Part shown: positions 16,433 to 16,548 of the stretch, one piece after another
How positions within the stretch are numbered: the stretch's first letter is position 1
How the letters are laid out: the number at the start of each line of letters is the position of its first letter
DNA from: Hemicentrotus pulcherrimus
Lineage: Eukaryota; Echinodermata; Echinoidea; Camarodonta; Strongylocentrotidae
Direction of reading: 5' to 3'
Length of the DNA: 16,548 bases
Assembly: GCA_003118195.1 (NCBI GenBank)
Contig: BEXV01003748.1
Location: 14,428-30,975, forward strand
Notes under the pieces: generated by a model
Database searches by the model: none
The model's input: only the letters and a program-made list of their open reading frames with translations
Told to the model about the DNA's origin: nothing
Program-made: the position numbers and the translations under genes

Positions 16433-16548
16433 CAGTGGCGGATCTAGGGGGGGGGGCTGGGGGGCCCGCCCCCCTTGAAAAAATCATGTAAAATCACGTG
16501 ATTTTTACCTTTTTGGGGGGTTGGGCGGCACTTGGGCCCCCCCCCCCC
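16433..16548 (+). mobile_element. hAT-like transposon 5' end, truncated by window edge
   Basis: CAGTGGCGGATCTAGGGGGG is typical of hAT-superfamily termini (CAGTGGCG...). It is followed by G- and C-homopolymer-rich DNA, as in many degenerate non-autonomous copies. The 8 bases before it, AACGGACG (16425-16432), are the candidate target duplication, to be matched beyond the right edge. Inside lies a 16 bp palindrome AAAATCACGTGATTTT (16490-16505). The runs of G and C at 16447-16480 and 16516-16548 are error-prone in sequencing. Confidence 0.6.

Noticed and set aside
16075..16491. 138-codon open frame, the longest in the window
   Set aside because: Its last third is the perfect hairpin and the hAT-like end, the rest is basic and featureless, and no family or splice context supports it.
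1..16548. tRNA, rRNA, snRNA or microRNA genes
   Set aside because: I saw no cloverleaf box A/B pair, rRNA motif or Sm site. The strong hairpins are associated with repeats or have loops and stems unlike microRNA precursors.

Overview
This is eukaryotic, intron-rich animal genomic DNA. It carries one gene that I recognise with confidence, on the + strand: the 3' two-thirds of an SLC35F5-type solute carrier (drug/metabolite transporter superfamily). I can follow ten coding exons between 2781 and 9939. They join through nine GT-AG introns without a frame break into 384 codons plus TAG. The 5' exons, which should encode the N-terminus and the first two membrane helices, are not recognisable in 1-2780 and most likely lie beyond the left edge.

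The organism is probably a marine deuterostome, most likely an echinoderm such as a sea urchin. The grounds are the protein (close to but clearly different from the vertebrate protein), introns of about 0.3-1.6 kb, low GC, many TACATGTA and ACCGGT palindromes, and small inverted-repeat elements every few kb. This is a judgement from style, not a proof.

Layout: 1-2780 is the partial upstream intron. It holds a 514 bp MITE-like element (1206-1719) with modular TTAAccCCGTACTA repeats. 2781-9939 is the SLC35F5 body; its third intron holds a textbook 187 bp PIF/Harbinger-like MITE (4627-4813) flanked by TAA duplications. 9940 to roughly 12.7 kb is AT-rich 3' UTR or downstream DNA, with a long hairpin (10953-10986) and a three-copy 60 bp minisatellite (11087-11270). 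12.7-15.6 kb is non-coding. It holds a second MITE with a related terminus (13590-13726), a (TAA)n-linked dispersed repeat (14541-14714) and purine-rich low-complexity DNA (15065-15240). 15.59-15.9 kb is conspicuously CpG-rich and may be the 5' end of another gene. The last 200 bases hold a perfect 25 bp hairpin (16365-16421) and the first end of a hAT-like transposon (from 16433) that runs off the window.

I see no RNA genes, CRISPR arrays, operons or prokaryotic features. I also see no convincing undescribed system. The points most worth a second look are a PP1-docking-like RVRF motif in the transporter's cytosolic loop, the cysteine-rich tail of the same protein, the modular MITE, and the perfect hairpin abutting the hAT-like end.
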